Shown here piece by piece: positions 14,001-25,492 of a stretch of 64,000 bases of DNA (positions within the stretch are counted from its first letter, which is position 1; each line of letters starts with the position of its first letter). This DNA comes from Trifolium pratense. Taxonomy: Eukaryota > Streptophyta > Magnoliopsida > Fabales > Fabaceae. The notes under the pieces are model-generated. The model did not search any database. It was given only the letters and a program-made list of their open reading frames with translations, and was not told the DNA's origin. The position numbers and the translations under genes are program-made. Location: NCBI RefSeq assembly GCF_020283565.1, contig NC_060061.1, forward strand, positions 2,604,001 to 2,668,000. The letters run 5' to 3'.

Positions 14001-14097
14001 AAGGATGTTACCTAGGAAGTGAAGTTCTAACATAGCGAGAAGCAAAGGTTGAATGAACAGAAACATCGGATTCGGAGGATGTTTTTGAGAGAACCAT
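8072..14097 (-). CDS. GAD: glutamate decarboxylase (calmodulin-binding)
   Basis: Seven exons join in phase: 14097-14012, 13834-13630, 10327-10127, 9673-9459, 9302-9049, 8783-8731 and 8587-8072. They give 509 residues, the usual plant GAD length. The enzyme is a PLP-dependent, cytosolic group II decarboxylase that converts glutamate to GABA and CO2. Diagnostic features are HVDAASGGF and the PLP-lysine motif [11 protein letters not shown], both in exon 5, and [10 protein letters not shown] in exon 3. The last about 30 residues ([14 protein letters not shown] and following) form the basic, tryptophan-containing calmodulin-binding tail typical of Ca2+-regulated plant GADs. Intron 2 is 3.3 kb and full of MITEs. 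A TATA box lies about 90 bp upstream of the start. No broken codon or missing residue was found. Confidence 0.95.
8641..8667. repeat. poly-A run in GAD intron 6
   Basis: An uninterrupted A-tract lies in the intron between exons 6 and 7 of the GAD gene. It is likely length-variable. Confidence 0.8.
10447..10572. mobile_element. short MITE in GAD intron 2
   Basis: The facing ends contain ACTAGTGCTCCCGAGACACT on the left and ACTAGTGCTCTCGGGGAGTA on the right, followed by GTTAACA. The element is a relative of the one at 61383-61552, which has the same arms. No coding capacity is seen. Confidence 0.5.
11030..11110. mobile_element. SINE fragment in GAD intron 2
   Basis: The segment resembles part of the SINE at 51962-52145. 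It shares 'taatccagaattcggtcgc' and a 'gagttcgacc' block, in a rearranged form. Confidence 0.35.
11625..11830. mobile_element. MITE with about 50-bp inverted arms, GAD intron 2
   Basis: The left arm contains GACGGTGTAAAATAGTTTTG. The right arm contains GGTGTAAAATTATTTTACAC and continues into ACCGTTGGTGTATATAAATT. The same motifs face each other around a short centre. No coding capacity is seen. Confidence 0.5.
12427..12756. mobile_element. foldback MITE, GAD intron 2
   Basis: The arms are long and inverted. The left runs through 'gatctcttacggtatattc' and 'tttggtctcttacgtttatt'. The right has the matching 'aaacgtaaagacccaaatt' and 'aaatgtaaggaatcaaatg'. A 66-codon open frame inside is accidental. 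Confidence 0.55.
13158..13240 (+). mobile_element. tRNA-derived SINE fragment, GAD intron 2
   Basis: The segment has a tRNA-like A-box (ATAACTCAGTTAGCATAGAC) and a B-box-like GAAGTTCGAAC at tRNA-like spacing. It belongs to the SINE family seen at 30962, 40608, 42597 and 45433. Confidence 0.45.
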
Positions 14098-14185
14098 GGT
14101 GGAGAAAGAATTAAAGAAAGGTGTTTGTATGTTTTTGTGTTGGGTGGATCGTTGAAACTTGAAATTGATCTGAGGACCTATGCAA

Positions 14186-14197
14186 TTTATAAATATA
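14186..14197 (-). promoter_or_regulatory. TATA box of the GAD gene
   Basis: Read on the minus strand, the sequence TATATTTATAAA lies about 90 bp upstream of the GAD start codon at 14097. It is a good plant TATA box at a normal distance. Confidence 0.55.
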
Positions 14198-14245
14198 GTG
14201 ATAATCAGTGTGAAACAGGTTTATAATTTAATAATTTAATAATAT

Positions 14246-14246
<1 letters not shown>

Positions 14247-14311
<65 letters not shown>
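14247..14311. repeat. (TAA)n microsatellite upstream of GAD
   Basis: About 21 perfect trinucleotide units lie roughly 50 bp upstream of the GAD TATA box. It is a likely polymorphic marker. Confidence 0.9.
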
Positions 14312-14312
<1 letters not shown>

Positions 14313-14759
14313 GTAATATTTTAAAGGGCCAATCAAACACAAGTCTGTCTATGTAAAGTCCAAAACTCCATTATCAAAAAAAGAGGGAACAAAAGGTCCG
14401 GTTTTATTTTTGTGTATAAATTGGTATCTGTGTGCAACTGTAAAAAAATGAATTTTTAACACTATCACATGTTTAAGTCATAAACCAAATTCAGAGCATT
14501 GCTTAAGATATAAAAACTCGTCTTATTTCATCTAAACATTATTGACTAGTCTAAAATTGGTTCTAGTCTTGTTGATTTTTGAAATGGCAAACCCGATTTT
14601 TGTTAATTTTTGTTATAGAAATGAGAATTAAATTTGATATTACTTCAATTTTTTAACTCTTTCACCTTAACAGTGAAATGATGACATGATATTAAATTAT
14701 TAAATGACATGTACTTATATATTGTAAAAAAAAAATGAAACATACTTATTATTTAGTAA

Positions 14760-17011
14760 TCTTTTATATTATAAGCTTGTATACACAAGTAAATCTTAAA
14801 CCCTAATTTGTTTTCACTGTTTTCCCTTCATTTTATCTTGCAATTTTTATTAAAAAATAACACAATTTTATCTTGATTAGGATTCGAACCCACAACCCTT
14901 CAATGCAAGGCAATATTTCCAACCACTATGGCAAGTATAACAATTGTAATTAAAATTATGTACAATAATTGATAAGCACCATCAATTTTAAAAGTATATC
15001 ATATCAAAATTATTGTTGACTATATTATTCATCACGGAATATTTTTATGTCTTTCCTGATCAATGTTTTTTTTTCTACCGGATCATAAATTTAGAGAATA
15101 ATTATCATGTGAGATTTAGAAAGTTATTATCACGTGTGATTTGGAAAGTTATTATCAAACTCAATTCTGCTAAATCAAATTTTTTTTTTGCAATACAACC
15201 AAACACAACCATAGTCATGTCACTAATCTCATTCATTATTTTGATTTTAACATTGCAGATTTAATATTAACCGATGATCAATTAATACAATATGCACTAG
15301 CAGAAATTGAGATGATGTTACGTAGTTGTGGGAAGAGTTTAAAAGAATATCCTCTAATGCCTAGAGCAGACACATTATTAGTTCTTGATATACAAAATAG
15401 TTTAATACACGACAAATTGAATTATAACAGAAAATCATTAGCTGAGGAACATATTAGATTGATGTCAACTATCACTTCAGTGCAACGTAAAGTATATTGA
15501 CACAATCATGACAAGAGTTAACGAAAACAAACCTGGTGTGTTTTTTCTTTATGGTTATGGCGGTACAGAGAGGACATTTATCTAGAGGGTCATGTCAGCC
15601 GCATTACGCTCAAAAGGTGAGATAGTTTTAACATTTGCCTCAAGTGGGATCGCTGCATTGCTTATACCTGGCGGTAGAACAACACATTCAAGGTTTTGTA
15701 TTCCTCTAAATGTTGACGAGTTTTCAACATGTACCATAGTTTCTAAAAGCCATTTGGCGCTATTAATACAAAAAACAAAGCTCATTATATGGGATGAAGC
15801 ACCAATGATGCACAAACACTGTTTCGAAGCTGTTGATTGAACTTTAAAATATATTCTCAAGTCTGTTGATGAAAAAAATAAACATGTTCCCTTCGGTGGA
15901 AAAGTTGTTGTTTTTGGCAGAGGTTTTAGATAAATTCTACCAGTAATACCCAAAGGTACAAGGCCAGAAGTTGTTTATGCTACTACTAATTCTTCGATTC
16001 TTTGAAATTTTTGTGAAGTTTTAACATTGAGTACATGAGGGTTCTCGGTGGTGCTTCGACTGCAGACGTTGAACAAAGAAGATTGTTTTTTGAATGGGTT
16101 TTGGGTGTTGGCGATGGAGAAATTGGAGATGACAACGACGATGATTTAGAACTTGACATTCCATCAGATTTATTGATTCCAAATTCAGGTGATCCGCTTG
16201 CTTCTATCGTTGAAAGCATCTATCCTCAACTTTTATAAGACATGAACGATATAAGGTATTTCCAAAATAGAGCTATACTAGCTCCTAAAAATTCATTAGT
16301 CGACACAATAAATGATTCATGGTGAAGAAAAAACATATTTGAGTTAGGATACTCCACTCACACAAAATGTAGACGGTCAAACAGTGGATGATGTTCATAC
16401 TCCCAAATTTTTTAACATGATTTCTACGCCATGACTTCCAAATCACAAGTTGAGACTTAAAGTTGTAGCTCCAATTATGCTATCAAGGAATTTGAATCAA
16501 AAATTAGGATTATGCAATGGAACAAGACTTATTATTACGAGATTGGGAAAACGTGCTCTTGAAGGAAAAATTATTTCATGAAGTAATATTGGTGATCAGG
16601 TTTTCATACCTAGATTTTCTCACCATCTGACGCGAGAATTCCTTTTAAATTTCAACGGAGACAATTTTCTATAATGATTTCTTTTGCAATGACTATTAAT
16701 AAGAGTCAGGGACAATCATTAAAGAATGTTGGGATGTATCTTCCGTCGCCAGTGTTTTCACATGGTCAGTTGTATGTTGCAATTTCAAGAGTTACTTCTA
16801 GAAAAGGTTTAAAAATATTGATCATCGATGACGACAGTGAAGATACGACTAAGACTTCGAATGTGGTCTATAAGGAAGTCTATAAGACTATCGTTTAATG
16901 TTACTCAACTTTTTTCATATACCTTACATTATTGGAATTATCATATCTTATTTAATCATTATATAACTTTTAGGTAATCAGACCCATGCACCGCACGGAT
17001 CGATGTTCTAG
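14760..17011 (+). mobile_element. Helitron remnant, copy 1
   Basis: The 3' end has the Helitron signature: a hairpin CCATGCACCGCACGG at 16984-16998, then about 9 bases, then CTAG at 17008-17011, followed by a host T. A decayed Helitron helicase lies inside. A second copy at 35020-36577 aligns with this one from about 14933 onward, sharing 'aataattgataagcaccat'. The 5' end is a guess: a TC at 14760 after A. No replication-initiator (HUH) domain is seen, so the element cannot move by itself. Confidence 0.7.
15250..16896 (+). pseudogene. Helitron PIF1-like helicase, decayed
   Basis: Several frames together spell the C-terminal helicase of a plant Helitron Rep/helicase. From 15261 comes a DLILTDDQLIQYALAEIE-like lead-in, then a Walker A region near 15555 reading GYGGTERTF, where intact proteins have GKT. 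Next come SSGIAALLIPGGRTTHSRF, the Walker B region LIIWDEAPM at about 15783-15810, and finally TINKSQGQSL and YVAISRVTSRKGL at 16690-16810. Stops occur at about 15500, 15583, 15838, 15931 and 16238, and there are frameshifts after 16300. The nucleotide-binding lysine is lost, so this is a dead gene. Confidence 0.8.
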
Positions 17012-17135
17012 TTTAATTAATACTACTACCATATCATTTTTTATATTTAATTATTTAAAAAAAACTTAATTTTACCAACAGAGTACTGATATTTAACAAA
17101 ATTTCAGTGTATCAAAGAACTTGTTTCTTATTAAA

Positions 17136-17319
17136 ATTGTTCACCATTCACCAATCCTCAGTTGGTTCAGTGCTGATTGACGCTGAACTTGATAGAGAAG
17201 ATCACGGTTCGATCTTCTGCAATTGCGATCAGAAGAGGGCTGAAACCACTTGATGTCAGAACTGGCCTCTGAACCAGATTAAACGGATGGTAAAAGAAAA
17301 AAAAAATTGTTCACCATTC
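17136..17319 (+). mobile_element. complete tRNA-derived SINE with 14-bp target duplication
   Basis: The body spans 17150-17305. An A-box-like TCAGTTGGTTCAGTGCTG and a B-box-like CACGGTTCGATCTTC lie near the 5' end at tRNA spacing, and the 3' end is an A-rich tail. The flanks carry the perfect direct repeat ATTGTTCACCATTC at 17136-17149 and 17306-17319. The intact duplication points to a fairly young insertion. Confidence 0.85.
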
Positions 17320-18179
17320 TTTTATCTAATAATAAATGAGGATTCCTTTTAATAGTAATTTTATGGAGAAAAAAAAATCAAAATACCTCTTCTTTTTTTT
17401 GTTACAAACCAAAATACCACTCTTTTCACATGTTTTTTAGCCTTAAAAAAAGTTTGCATCCAGAGCATGTGACCTCTCCCAGACCCACCTTTATTTTCTA
17501 TCGTTTTATACTATTATTAAATTTACTTTTATATATGGCTTGAAAGAGAGTTGCATTTTGGGAATGCGACCCTACTATAATAGTATTAATTAATAATTAT
17601 TTTAAATATATATATAAAGGTTGAATTGAGCCATTAACATTTAGATTAAAGATGTTTATATTTAAGCTGATCCCGAAAAAAAAAATCACAAAATTAAAAT
17701 ATTATTGGATGTTAATGAATTCACTTTTATCAGTTTATGAAATTGTTTGGATAGGATTTCAAATTTATTTTTCTTTTTTATAAAGATATTTTAAAAAAAT
17801 CAAACCAATACCACCCACATATATATTATGCTTATTTTTTATTAGTATGAGATTTTGCACTTATATTATTTGATGGTTGTAAATTTTTTAAGTGATATTT
17901 ATCAGTTTAATTTAATCTGTATTTTTACTATTTCACAAGTTTCTAAAATAATAAAATGTTATTTGATATTATTCATTTTTATTATATTGAGTGAAACTTG
18001 TTTAGAATTGTGAAAAGAATCTTTGTACAACTTTAATTTGAATAAACCAAAAGTTTATTAATTCAATCTTTGGATTGATGCTATTTTTGTCTTAAACTCA
18101 ATTCAAATTGCATCACGACACCCATTATTCCCATAATCCGCATTTTCTTCAAGTTTCTTGGTGTTCTATTCCTAACGTC
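17320..18179. other. intergenic, no gene seen
   Basis: This is AT-rich sequence without a plausible exon, RNA gene or recognisable transposon end. Confidence 0.5.
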
Positions 18180-18290
18180 GATTTTTTTCTTTAAGGGACC
18201 TATTCGGACTTTTTTTTCTTTAAGGGACCTATTTGGACCTTTTTTTCTTTAAGGGACCAATCTGAAACCAAAAATGTCTTTAAGGGACCA
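18180..18290. repeat. about 30-bp tandem minisatellite
   Basis: Three to four units of TTTTTTCTTTAAGGGACC plus a short variable tail (TATTCGGAC, TATTTGGAC, AATCTGAAAC) run in tandem. Confidence 0.8.
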
Positions 18291-18631
18291 TTTTATTAAT
18301 TAAGCCTTTTTTATTTGTATGTATGTATAAACTATAAACTATAAATAAATAATGTCCATTCAAAAAATAAATAACCAGGAATAATAGATATAGAATGAGG
18401 GAAAAGTAGCTTGCAAGTTGTAAATCATCTAATGCATTATGCGTGACAACATTTAGTCGATAGGAACATTGTATATAATATCTTTGGACCAGAATATTTT
18501 CAATTAACATTTTTATTCTATCGTTTAAATTATCATATTAAAAAATGCAACCGCCTTGGATTACTGTAAATGGAAGGGCCAAAATATTTCAATTGAGAGT
18601 GCTCCACTTTGCAATTAAGAACTTAAGCTAC

Positions 18632-18832
18632 TTTCAAATAACTGATTATCTCAAAAGTTTAAGCTGTTATGATAGAGTCACATCAATGATTTTATATTAT
18701 TTCTAACACGTCCTCTCACGCAAGAGCCCATTTAGTCATAGAGGCTCTGATACCATGTCAAATAACTGATTATTCCAAAAATTTAAGCTGTTAGGATAAA
18801 GTCACATCCATAATTTTATATTATTTCTAACA
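18632..18832 (-). mobile_element. miniature LTR retrotransposon (SMART/TRIM class), 201 bp
   Basis: Two direct repeats of 77 bp (18632-18708 and 18756-18832) flank only 47 bp. The right repeat starts TGT and ends ACA; the left has one change in its first bases. Inside, next to the right repeat, GGCTCTGATACCA (18743-18755) is the reverse complement of the tRNA-Met primer-binding site TGGTATCAGAGCC, so the element points to the minus strand. The other side of the core reads GTGAGAGGACG on that strand, a usable polypurine tract. Flanking 5-mers are GCTAC and ACTAC, a target duplication with one mismatch. It codes for nothing and depends on enzymes supplied by other elements. Confidence 0.82.
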
Positions 18833-19151
18833 ACTACCTCCAATCAAGATTGATTTATGTCAAATCTCACAAGCAAACTCTTGTGAAAATTTACCTTAAG
18901 GCCCGAAACTTAATCAAAGAACAAGTTCGCCTTAATCGCTAAGATATACTAGTCCGAAGATTTTCCTACAACAACAAAGTATCATCAACAATTATAAATG
19001 AGACAACCTTAAACCATGCCCCTTCAGGCCTTCACCATACAAACTCCCAAAAAATTACAAACCTCTAATGTGTTGCATGATACAATTGAGGAACTTTTTT
19101 GGGGAAAGTTCCGTCTCAAACCTCGTCGCAAAGAAAATTCTTCGGTGTGGC

Positions 19152-19718
19152 TGTTGGAATTAACTTAATAATTTAATCTTATACATACTCTTAATAACAA
19201 AGATTAAATCTATAATCTTACTTTAGTGCGGAAGCTAAATAAACACAAGCATGTATATGAAACAGGATCTATGACATGTTGATTTATCAAGGATTATAGG
19301 AATACCTGGATAGATGAATCCACTTGATGAACTGACCTGAAATAGAATCGGATGACGAACACCCGTTGGCTTGTGGTTCTTCCTCAACCAGGACTCCTTA
19401 TGCCTTTAGGACTCTTCTGATGGGGAGAAGAGTCAATATGCAGTGTGTCCGGTATATTGGGGACCATAGCCTATATATAGTGTGATGGCCAATTAGGGTT
19501 CCCATTATTCCGAAATGGGCCATCCTGACATCCACTCATATTGAGCCCATATCCAATTAATTAATTACTTAATTAATTCTAAATAGAAATCTAATTAGCC
19601 TTTTAACTTTATTTGATCACTTAATCAATTAAGGCTCCTAATTGATAAATAGCTAATATAATTATATAAAGATATTTGCCCACATAATATTATTGGAATA
19701 TTGTAAAATATTCCAACA
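19152..19718 (-). repeat. 3' LTR (left)
   Basis: This 567-bp LTR runs TG...CA with short terminal inverted repeats TGTTGGAAT/ATTCCAACA. It is nearly identical to the right LTR. Confidence 0.93.
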
Positions 19719-20754
19719 ATCTCCCACTTGGGCTACATATCGTTATAATTATATCATTGTTCCTTAGGCGCGCATCCGAATGCTATTTATCTTTAGATTT
19801 CAACTTTACAATCTGGTCCATCTCATACACCAATAATGGGACCACCGCGGCTGTCGTCACTGACGTATAACGTGACGGAACCCCGACGACCACCACATCA
19901 ATGTACTTGACGACATAGATCTGATATGGATGAGTGGCATGGAAATTTCATGCAATGTGATCTCTATATCATGCCTATTTCCAACTGGTCCAACTGAAAA
20001 CTTTAGTGAGATCAAACTGAAATTTGCAAATTCAATATTTGCACAAAAGATACAGAACCGGTTATAATAATAATAACCTCAAACTTTATTTCTGCAGAAA
20101 ACCTTAACAAAATCTGTATCAGTATCAAAACCAAAGTTAGAACATAACAAATTAGAGACTCCCACTAATCCAAGACATCCTTAGTGACAAAAATAATATG
20201 AAAGACCTTAGGTGTCACGTCTTTGATTAGTGAGTTAGCTAGCATAAACTTTATCTCTATATGTTCTATCATTCAACAACTACTAATAAGTCGACAAACT
20301 TTATAAAATAGTTGTTGAAACATTATCCGACTGACTTATGTCACAATATAACTTGAGTTGTCTTTCAAAAACTTTTACTTTATACAACCAAGTGACATAA
20401 ATACTTACAGTCAGTTCTTGAGTTAAAATATCCATTATATATAGACATTCAAAAGGATCAGAGTCAAACATCCTGATGATCTCCAAATTGTTAGATCTCC
20501 GATATGTGAGCACAAATTATTGTTCTCTATAACAATCTTTATGGTTGCCTCATTTTAACAATTCAAATTTTGAATTGCTCAAGTACCTGCCAAATGATCT
20601 TATCGTATACACTATTTCCGGATGCGTATAAGTCAGATCATACATAAGTTTCTCAATGCTAAAGCATATGGGAAAATACTTTATTTTCTAAATTTCCAGA
20701 TTTTCTTTTGGACAATGATTGAGACTAGACAGTCTCCCTTTATGATTAAGGCAA

Positions 20755-21255
20755 TTCCTTAGTTTATTGACTTTCATGTCGAATTTACTTTCAACTTTAT
20801 TGATACGACTCTTTTGTTATACCCGAATGATACATTGAGAATAATTTCTAAGTATCAAAATGCCTAATACAAAAGAAATGTGCTCAAGATCTTTTATCAC
20901 TAAACTTTTGTTAGTGATTTCTTGATTTTGCACAACAATCATATATCACTGTTGACTAAATAAAATAAATTCGACACATTAAATTTAGAATATAAACATA
21001 CTCCCACTGAACCTGTATAATCCACAACTCTCCATAATATACATCTCAAAAACTAAATGAGACAATCACCTTATGAGACTTTTGTGGTATCAATAATGAG
21101 ACAACTTTCTTAACAAATTAATGGATTTCTTTTGTTTGCACATTATCTACTTTGTGTCTATTGACATAAAGTTTCATCTGATTGCACTTTATTGTGTTTC
21201 TTAATGTTGTCATTAAGAAACACTATCTTGATATCCATCTTATTTAGCTCCAAAA
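20755..21255 (-). pseudogene. copia reverse transcriptase relic
   Basis: Read on the minus strand, about 21250-21215 gives ELNKMDIKIVFLND, a worn version of the copia RT block normally ending in MDVKTAFLNG. Further on, about 20875-20820, FVLGILILRNYSQ recalls the YILGIKIYRDRS block, followed by a NKVESKFDM-like piece at about 20795-20775. Many stops and frameshifts lie between, and the catalytic YVDD block is not found. The order of blocks agrees with the element's orientation. Confidence 0.7.
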
Positions 21256-22559
21256 ACTATAATAAGTAACAAGTGTCGTGACTGTCCTAATAGAGTTTTC
21301 AAAACAAAACGAACATGAATTCTCTTTTCAGTCAATACTTTATGACACTTCATACTTTAATTCTTGAAGGTATTGAGTTTGATCTTCATGAATTAATCTC
21401 TTAACTTAATTGAGAGAAAGAACACTAACAACCTTATGAGAACCCAAATTTACTATATAAATAGTAACTATATGAATTGATTTAGAATCAATTCTTTCTC
21501 ACGCAATTTTGTTCTTTTACCATATCTCTCCCCCAAACTCAATATCTTCAAGAGACTTTGCAATTTCCGTCTCATAATGTTCATTAACATGGGACCAAAG
21601 TTTATATTTCTCAAAATTTTCAACAATTCTAGATTGTCATAAGTCATAACTGAATTTACTATAATAATATTTGTATTTAAAAAACAAATTGAATCTCTAG
21701 TTTAAAATAATAATAAAGAATTTAAAACATTAAAACAAAACTTAATTCACATGATGATTCACCAAATTGTCTCTTAAATACAAATATAATTTAATAACAA
21801 AAATCTAACAAATAGTTGAAAAACCATCAATCTTCACCGACTTATTTCCCCGCCAGATTGATGTGTCTTTCAACATCATTGAAATTTGTCAGTTTAGATC
21901 ATAATTTCTTATTGTTCTTTATTTGCCTTTATCCTCTGAGGTATTTACATAATGAACACTATATTATTTTCTCTTGCTTCAATATTTTCTTCATTGCACA
22001 CTTTATGAAATGATCTATTAAAGAATCATTTCTAACTTTAATAGTTATAAGACTAATTGTGCAAATAGAACACTATATGCTAAATTTTCGACAAAGTAAC
22101 TTGATTGTCAAAATTATATCGCTTTAGCAAGATTAAATAGTTACCTAATGTGCTCTTGAGATTTCCTTGCTTAATAATCTGAATGAAATATTATCTCTCC
22201 GACGAGAGCTTATTTTTCGTTTTATTGCTTTAGAAGCACTTTAATTTAAGCAAAGAAAACATGACAAAAAATTATGTCATCTTAAATAATACCTCAAATG
22301 TCTCTGGAATTCAAAACTTTATGATCATGACCTATGTCATTCATAATATACTCGCCTTTTATACTTGAGTCTCACTTTAAAGTTACCGAATAGTGAGAGA
22401 ATTTGAGTTTCTCCATCTTTACATAAGTTTAGATCCAAGAACACAGTGTTCTTCCTTTATTACTAAGCGCTAGAATTTATAGAGAACCAAAAAAAAAAAA
22501 ATTAAAATTCTAACATGATTTTGCAGATACATAAACAATATCAGTTTATAGAGAACCAA

Positions 22560-23395
22560 AAAATTACTCACCAAAATACCTAATGCACCATTGATGTCAA
22601 GCCCTTAAAAATAACATCAATTGCTAGTGGTATTTTGTGACAATGATCAAACACTGACGATCAATATTGACAAACAATAAATCCTTATAATCGTCACATG
22701 TTTATCATTATAAGTGTAAATGTAATCCACTAAATACTTGTATGGATCTACACTAACACGACTTTATTAGGCATGTCAATAAATTAATATAGAGACATGC
22801 TCAACTTTATTTGTAAATTATAAGACGAACAAGATACCAAACGCACCATCAATCCCCAATCTTTGATTGTAAGAATTAACTGCAAGCGGTACTCTCAACG
22901 TAATGATCAAATGTTGGTAATAAGTCCTGTCAGATAATGTGCGCCTTTGACACCAACCATTACCCACATGGATAAACTTAATAATTACCACACATTTACC
23001 ATCACAGGTATGTATATTATTCGGCCAAACTGTACGTCTTCCTTTTGGCCGACTGTAACAGCTCGCATGAATAATCTCATACTACATCTTTTATAATTTC
23101 AATTGAATCTAGTCTACGCACCGGAGGTTGCTTTAGGCAACTTTTTGTTTCGACAAATTCAATCAAAATTACTAGACAATTTAATAAATTGAATATATAT
23201 GTATGTAATTATTCGACCGAACTGTGTCTACCTTTTGGTAGACCAAAATAGTTTGCATGAATAATTTTATACATCCTTATGTGATTCTAACTGAATCAAA
23301 TCTACGCAACAGAGGTTACTTTTGCAACTTGTTGTTTCAACCAAGACAGTCAAAATCACCTGACAATTTATTAAATCAAATGAGAAAAGTCTTAA
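22560..23395. repeat. imperfect tandem repeats inside the LTR element
   Basis: Two units built on 'aatgcaccattgatgtc' / 'aacgcaccatcaatccc' lie at about 22570-22930. Two further units, each about 180 bp, lie at about 23019-23200 and 23211-23380 and share 'ttattcgrcc', 'cttttgg' and 'ctacgca-c-gaggtt'. Their function is unknown. Confidence 0.6.
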
Positions 23396-24911
23396 ATTTA
23401 CAAGATACTACTCACAAAATGTAGGCCATTTTCCTTATGATGTCACCTGATAATCACAAGATTAAACGACATCCCTTAATGTGAGAACAAACTCACAAGC
23501 AACATAAATTAGCATGAAATATATCCGAAGAGCATGATAAAAGAAAATTATTGTAGAAACTTAATAACAATTAACTCAAACATCATAATCATGCTATAAA
23601 CCAAATATTTAATTTTAAATAAAATTAATCTTTATATATACCAAAGAATTTCATGCCACAATTCAATGATTCTTTAAATAAAGAAACAAATAATTTTATA
23701 ATGATATTTCTAAAATAAAAAGAAAACAAAACTTTATATTCTATAAATAAACAAATAATTATAGAATTTATATTTTCCCAAAAATTTAAAGAATCAAAAC
23801 TTTAATTTCTGTACATACCAAATTTGATCAAAATATTTTGAGAATCTTATAATTGCTATTTAACAGCAATTAATCTTATACAAAAATATATATGATAACC
23901 AAATATATATATATATATATACCAAATATTTATATGCCTTATTTCTCAAAATAAACTTTATGTGCAACATTAATGTGAATCCATTGAAGTTTCAAATCTG
24001 CAGACTTTATCGGATAGTGATTAAGGTAAAAGTGTCAAAGAAAAACTATTTTCAACCGACCGTACATAACACTGGATCTTTTGGATTTAAACATGGCCAA
24101 AAAGATTAAAATACTTAACTACCGAAAATTCAAAACAGGGCAAAAGGATTAAACTTTTCTTTACATCAATATCATAAAGGTTCCTAATTATTTCTGAATG
24201 TTAAATAAACCCAAAAAGAATTCAAGGTAGAAACCATATATAATTATGCCCCAAAAAAAAAAAAAAAAAACTTTCATCCAAGTAAGCCCAAAAAAAACCA
24301 AACCATATTATCCAGTTCTTAAGATTGAACAATTCTTAGTAGGTAAACTTAAACGAATGCAAAACTGCAAAAACTCTATATGCTTTAAATTCTCTTCATA
24401 ACCTTTAGTATATCCTGAATTTTCTCTTCATAATTTATGCACAATAAACCAGAATGTGGCAAAGGCAATATAACGTTCCAAACCGAATGAACGTTACTCT
24501 AGCTTTTATTTATTTATTTATTTATTTTTTTATTTTTATTTTATTTTTATTTTTTAATTGCCATAATTATATAATGATCCTTAATTGGTTCAGTTCTGTA
24601 CCGACTGAATAAAAAATCCAGAAGCATTATCACATGTGCATACATACACATATTTACGTTTCCAGCAAAGAAAATTAGAAAGCATTGATTCTTTCAAGCC
24701 ACAACTCATTGATTTTGAGTATTACTATTAAAATAAATAATCAAAGAAAACTTACTTCAATCCCTACTAAAATATTGGTGTATCGCCCAAATACAAAACC
24801 ACCGAAACTTTAATTCACCAAATCCAAATTAGGGTTCACGCAAAAAAAATTGGGGCAAAACATATCACACAAATAATTTAAGCAATCCCAATAAATCAAA
24901 CATGAAGACCC

Positions 24912-24923
24912 GCTCTGATACCA
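24912..24923 (-). other. primer-binding site (initiator tRNA-Met)
   Basis: On the minus strand TGGTATCAGAGC lies two bases inside the right LTR. This is the standard tRNA-Met primer site of plant copia elements and fixes the element's orientation. Confidence 0.92.
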
Positions 24924-24925
24924 CT

Positions 24926-25492
24926 TGTTGGAATTAACTTAATAATTTAATCTTATACATACTCTTAATAACAAAGATTAAATCTATAATCTTACTTTAG
25001 TGCGGAAGCTAAATAAACACAAGCATGTATATGAAACAGGATCTACGACATGTTGATTTATCAAGGATTATAGGAATACCTGGATAGATGAATCCACTTG
25101 ATGAACTGACCTGAAATAGAATCGGATGACGAACACCCGTTGGCTTGTGGTTCTTCCTCAACCAGGACTCCTTATGCCTTTAGGACTCTTCTGATGGGGA
25201 GAAGAGTCAATATGCAGTGTGTCCGGTATATTGGGGACCATAGCCTATATATAGTGTGATGGCCAATTAGGGTTCCCATTATTCCGAAATGGGCCATCCT
25301 GACATCCACTCATATTGAGCCCATATCCAATTAATTAATTACTTAATTAATTCTAAATAGAAATCTAATTAGCCTTTTAACTTTATTTGATCACTTAATC
25401 AATTAAGGCTCCTAATTGATAAATAGCTAATATAATTATATAAAGATATTTCCCCACATAATATTATTGGAATATTGTAAAATATTCCAACA
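24926..25492 (-). repeat. 5' LTR (right)
   Basis: This 567-bp LTR, next to the primer-binding site, is the promoter LTR of the minus-strand element. Confidence 0.93.

Noticed and set aside
15592..16898. A working PIF1-like helicase gene
   Set aside because: The Walker A lysine is gone and at least five stops plus frameshifts break it. It is a Helitron relic.
17155..17240. True tRNA gene
   Set aside because: A- and B-box-like motifs are present, but the acceptor stem does not pair. The A-tail and target duplication make it a SINE.
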